DNA from: Chlamydiota bacterium
Lineage (GTDB): Bacteria > Chlamydiota > Chlamydiia > Chlamydiales > Rhabdochlamydiaceae
Reading direction: 5' to 3'
Assembly (NCBI GenBank): GCA_011065235.1
Contig: JAAKFB010000079.1
Span: forward strand, 1 to 7,632
DNA length: 7,632 bases
The notes beneath the pieces were generated by a model. It saw only the letters and a program-made list of their open reading frames with translations, ran no database searches and had not been told where the DNA came from. Positions 5,842 to 7,632 of the stretch are shown in pieces. The stretch's first letter is position 1. Every line of letters starts with the position of its first letter. A program made the position numbers and the translations under genes.

Positions 5842-6363
5842 TTAGAGCAAAGATAACTCATCAAGTGGATGATCTGTTGGGTCAAAGGGAATTGGCTCAT
5901 TTAAGAGTTGTTTGCGAAAGCCTATGCCGATTTTGATAGCACTCGTCAGTTGAGAAAGGAGTCGGTCGTAATAGCCTTTGCCATATCCAATCCGATGTTT
6001 TGCATTATCAAATGCAAGCCCAGGCACTAAAGCGTATTGAATTTCTTCCGGAGAGACCCGAGTACATCTTTCAGGAATTGGCTCCAGGATGCCCCAGTCA
6101 GAGGCTTTGAGGTCTTCGCCAATATGATGAACGCGATAGAGAGTCAGGATATGCTCTTCGATACGAGGAAGGATCAGTTCCCCTTTCTTGGCTAGATGAT
6201 GATTGAGGGGCCAGAGATCGATTTCATCGCGAAAAGAGGCAAAAGAGAGAATGGATTTGAGAGCGCCAAATTTCTGCAGGGCTAGAAGACTTGCTTCCTC
6301 TCTTTTTTCTGAGGAGGTGGCCGAACGTATTTCTCTGAATTTTTGGCGAATGAGTGTTTTCAT
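5842..6363 (-). CDS. ygfA: 5-formyltetrahydrofolate cyclo-ligase
   Basis: This cytoplasmic enzyme converts 5-formyltetrahydrofolate to 5,10-methenyltetrahydrofolate using ATP, returning stored folate to one-carbon metabolism. The 173-residue length is normal. The N-terminus carries the basic RQKFREIR helix (6-13). The C-terminal half has the family signature: LVPGLAFD (112-119) followed by HRIGYGKGYYDRLL (123-136), the Gly/Lys/Tyr-rich nucleotide and folate-binding segment, and the chain ends with the usual DHPLDEL (164-170). I chose the ATG at 6363, whose A is shared with the TGA stop of the upstream repeat lipoprotein (TGATG), implying coupled translation; a TTG at 6366 would add one residue. 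From memory, chlamydial genomes carry the same neighbour pair, so the arrangement may be ancestral. All signature motifs are intact. Confidence 0.93.
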   Translation of the reverse strand: MKTLIRQKFREIRSATSSEKREEASLLALQKFGALKSILSFASFRDEIDLWPLNHHLAKKGELILPRIEEHILTLYRVHHIGEDLKASDWGILEPIPERCTRVSPEEIQYALVPGLAFDNAKHRIGYGKGYYDRLLSQLTSAIKIGIGFRKQLLNEPIPFDPTDHPLDELSLL

Positions 6364-7631
6364 CAATCTAGGACCGGCTTTCCTTTTTCATAGGGGACTT
6401 TATTGAGGAAATGCCCTTCTGCATGGTAAAGGGTTGCCGTCCCCTCTCCATTTTCGATCGTAGAAGTAGGTAGATGCTCTCCCTTTTTGAAATAGGACCC
6501 TTTACAGAGCTTGTCATTTTCGTATTCTTCCATGAGCATGAGATCTCCGCCGCGGTAGTAGGCAAAGCTGAGTCCGTGTTTTTTATTGCCGCTCATTTCC
6601 CGTTGACTCTCAAGGATACCATTTTCATACCAGGTCTTGACCACCCCTTGGATCCGGTCATCAAACCAAGTGAGTAGCAACTTCGGATGGGGATCTTGGT
6701 CGCTGGAGGGATAATATTGCCATTCTTCACCTTGTTTTTTTCCCTCTTTTAGCCAATAGGAGACGTGGAGATTCCCGAAAGAGTCAAAGGTTTTCACCTG
6801 TCCCTCGGGGATTCCGTGGTGATATTCGATGAGAGAATAGAGTTTTCCATCCCTAAACTCGGCTTGTTGTCCGATTCCATTTTCGATTTCGGCAACTAGA
6901 GTGCCCTCAGGGTTAAAATAAATCGCGTTGATCATCTTCCCTTCGCGGTATTGTTCTTGATATTTGGAGATTCCCGGTACCCAGCTTGCAGTCGCAGCTC
7001 CTTCTCGATGCCCGTTTTTGTAGTGGATTTCCTCGAGGATTTTCCCTTCTTCATTGAATATTTTCAACGCTCCATGAGGAGATCCTTTGGTGTGGGGGAC
7101 AATTTTTTGAAGTTTCCCACTGGGGTAGTAATATTTTGCATCTCCTTCGAGATAGCCTTTATCATAGATGAATTCTGCCAAAAGATCGCCTTGCTCATCC
7201 CATACAGTGCACTCTTTATCGAACAACCAGCTGTTTTTTGCCCGCTCTCCTAGATCTGCGAGTCCTTCGATGATGGTGGCTTCGATTTTTACTTTTCCAT
7301 TTTCATGCCATTCGATATAGCTCCCGTGAGCACGTCCATCGAGAGCTTCGAGGAATTGCCAAACTTCCCCATTAGAATGATAGCTCGTGAGTTTGGAATG
7401 GCTTTTCCCCTCATTATTTTTGCCGTAGACTCGCAGGACTTTTTCGTAGGGTTGAGAGTTGAGAAAATCTACTTGTTGATAGACATGGAGCCTTTCTTTA
7501 TTGCTAATAGTTTCCGAAAAGCCATTGCGATCGACCGTCTGTATACTGACAATCGAATCCGAATGATTTGTTGTGCGACAGCCAGTGAGCAATAGAGGGA
7601 TTAAAAAAAGAAAATAGATTTTTTTATTCAT
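6363..7631 (-). CDS. MORN/YwqK-type repeat lipoprotein
   Basis: A 422-residue secreted lipoprotein. The N-terminus MNKKIYFLFLIPLLLTGC contains lipobox LLTGC with acylated Cys18, so it is anchored in a membrane. From about residue 80 to 420 the protein is a series of roughly 20-25-residue units of the form 'G..Y..NG.....Y..G...G', for example around HSNGEV, HENGKVK, NEEGKILEEIHYKNGHREG, YENGILESQ and PYEKGKP. These match MORN-repeat-variant / YwqK-family proteins, which fold as extended beta hairpins. Databases often call such proteins 'YwqK family antitoxins', but no toxin-like partner is present and an exported lipoprotein is a poor fit for a cytoplasmic antitoxin. A structural or binding role at the envelope is more likely. 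It is the first gene of a two-gene unit with the cyclo-ligase; its promoter lies beyond the window. The start ATG is one base from the window end, so upstream signals cannot be checked. Confidence 0.82.
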   Translation of the reverse strand: MNKKIYFLFLIPLLLTGCRTTNHSDSIVSIQTVDRNGFSETISNKERLHVYQQVDFLNSQPYEKVLRVYGKNNEGKSHSKLTSYHSNGEVWQFLEALDGRAHGSYIEWHENGKVKIEATIIEGLADLGERAKNSWLFDKECTVWDEQGDLLAEFIYDKGYLEGDAKYYYPSGKLQKIVPHTKGSPHGALKIFNEEGKILEEIHYKNGHREGAATASWVPGISKYQEQYREGKMINAIYFNPEGTLVAEIENGIGQQAEFRDGKLYSLIEYHHGIPEGQVKTFDSFGNLHVSYWLKEGKKQGEEWQYYPSSDQDPHPKLLLTWFDDRIQGVVKTWYENGILESQREMSGNKKHGLSFAYYRGGDLMLMEEYENDKLCKGSYFKKGEHLPTSTIENGEGTATLYHAEGHFLNKVPYEKGKPVLD

Positions 7632-7632
7632 A

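Noticed and set aside
6951..7595. Plus-strand open frames opposite the repeat lipoprotein
   Set aside because: They are antisense to a clearly repeat-structured protein, with no ribosome site or domain of their own.

Overview
The window is a chromosomal segment from a member of the phylum Chlamydiae, most likely an environmental, amoeba-associated family such as Waddliaceae, Criblamydiaceae, Parachlamydiaceae or Simkaniaceae. The evidence is a pair of cysteine-rich porins of the MOMP-like type expanded in these bacteria, a signal-less NlpC/P60 hydrolase, a lipoprotein OppA, and a MORN/YwqK-type gene next to 5-formyltetrahydrofolate cyclo-ligase. Genus assignment is inference; no rRNA or other marker is present.

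Layout. Positions 1-166 hold hairpins and a decayed terminator downstream of porin A. Positions 167-1321 and 1426-2601 (both minus) are two close paralogous outer-membrane porins in tandem, separated by a strong intrinsic terminator. Positions 2602-2777 are a very AT-rich upstream region with 10-bp tandem repeats and small dyads. Positions 2778-3482 (minus) encode an NlpC/P60 cysteine peptidase, divergent across only 30 bp from an OppA-type peptide-binding lipoprotein (3513-5087, plus). The OppA stop codon overlaps the start of a small exported protein of unknown function (5087-5518, plus). Positions 5519-5841 have no gene of their own but contain two large adjacent inverted-repeat structures. 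Positions 5842-6363 (minus) encode 5-formyltetrahydrofolate cyclo-ligase, coupled by a 1-nt overlap to an upstream MORN/YwqK-repeat lipoprotein (6363-7631, minus).

How the genes fit together. The window is rich in envelope functions. The porins are surface channels and structural proteins whose many cysteines suit a disulfide-linked chlamydial envelope. The NlpC/P60 enzyme probably cleaves peptidoglycan peptides, and the divergent OppA could bind the released peptides for import, so the pair may be a peptidoglycan-turnover module. The cyclo-ligase is one-carbon housekeeping.

The most unusual feature is the 162-bp structure at 5510-5671. It has 34-bp near-perfect terminal inverted repeats, an internal perfect hairpin and a flanking 5-bp CTAAG direct repeat, like a miniature inverted-repeat transposable element. 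It appears to supply the last two codons and stop of the unknown exported gene. Reconstructing an empty site restores an open frame with ten further residues. A second, more degenerate 158-bp dyad follows immediately.
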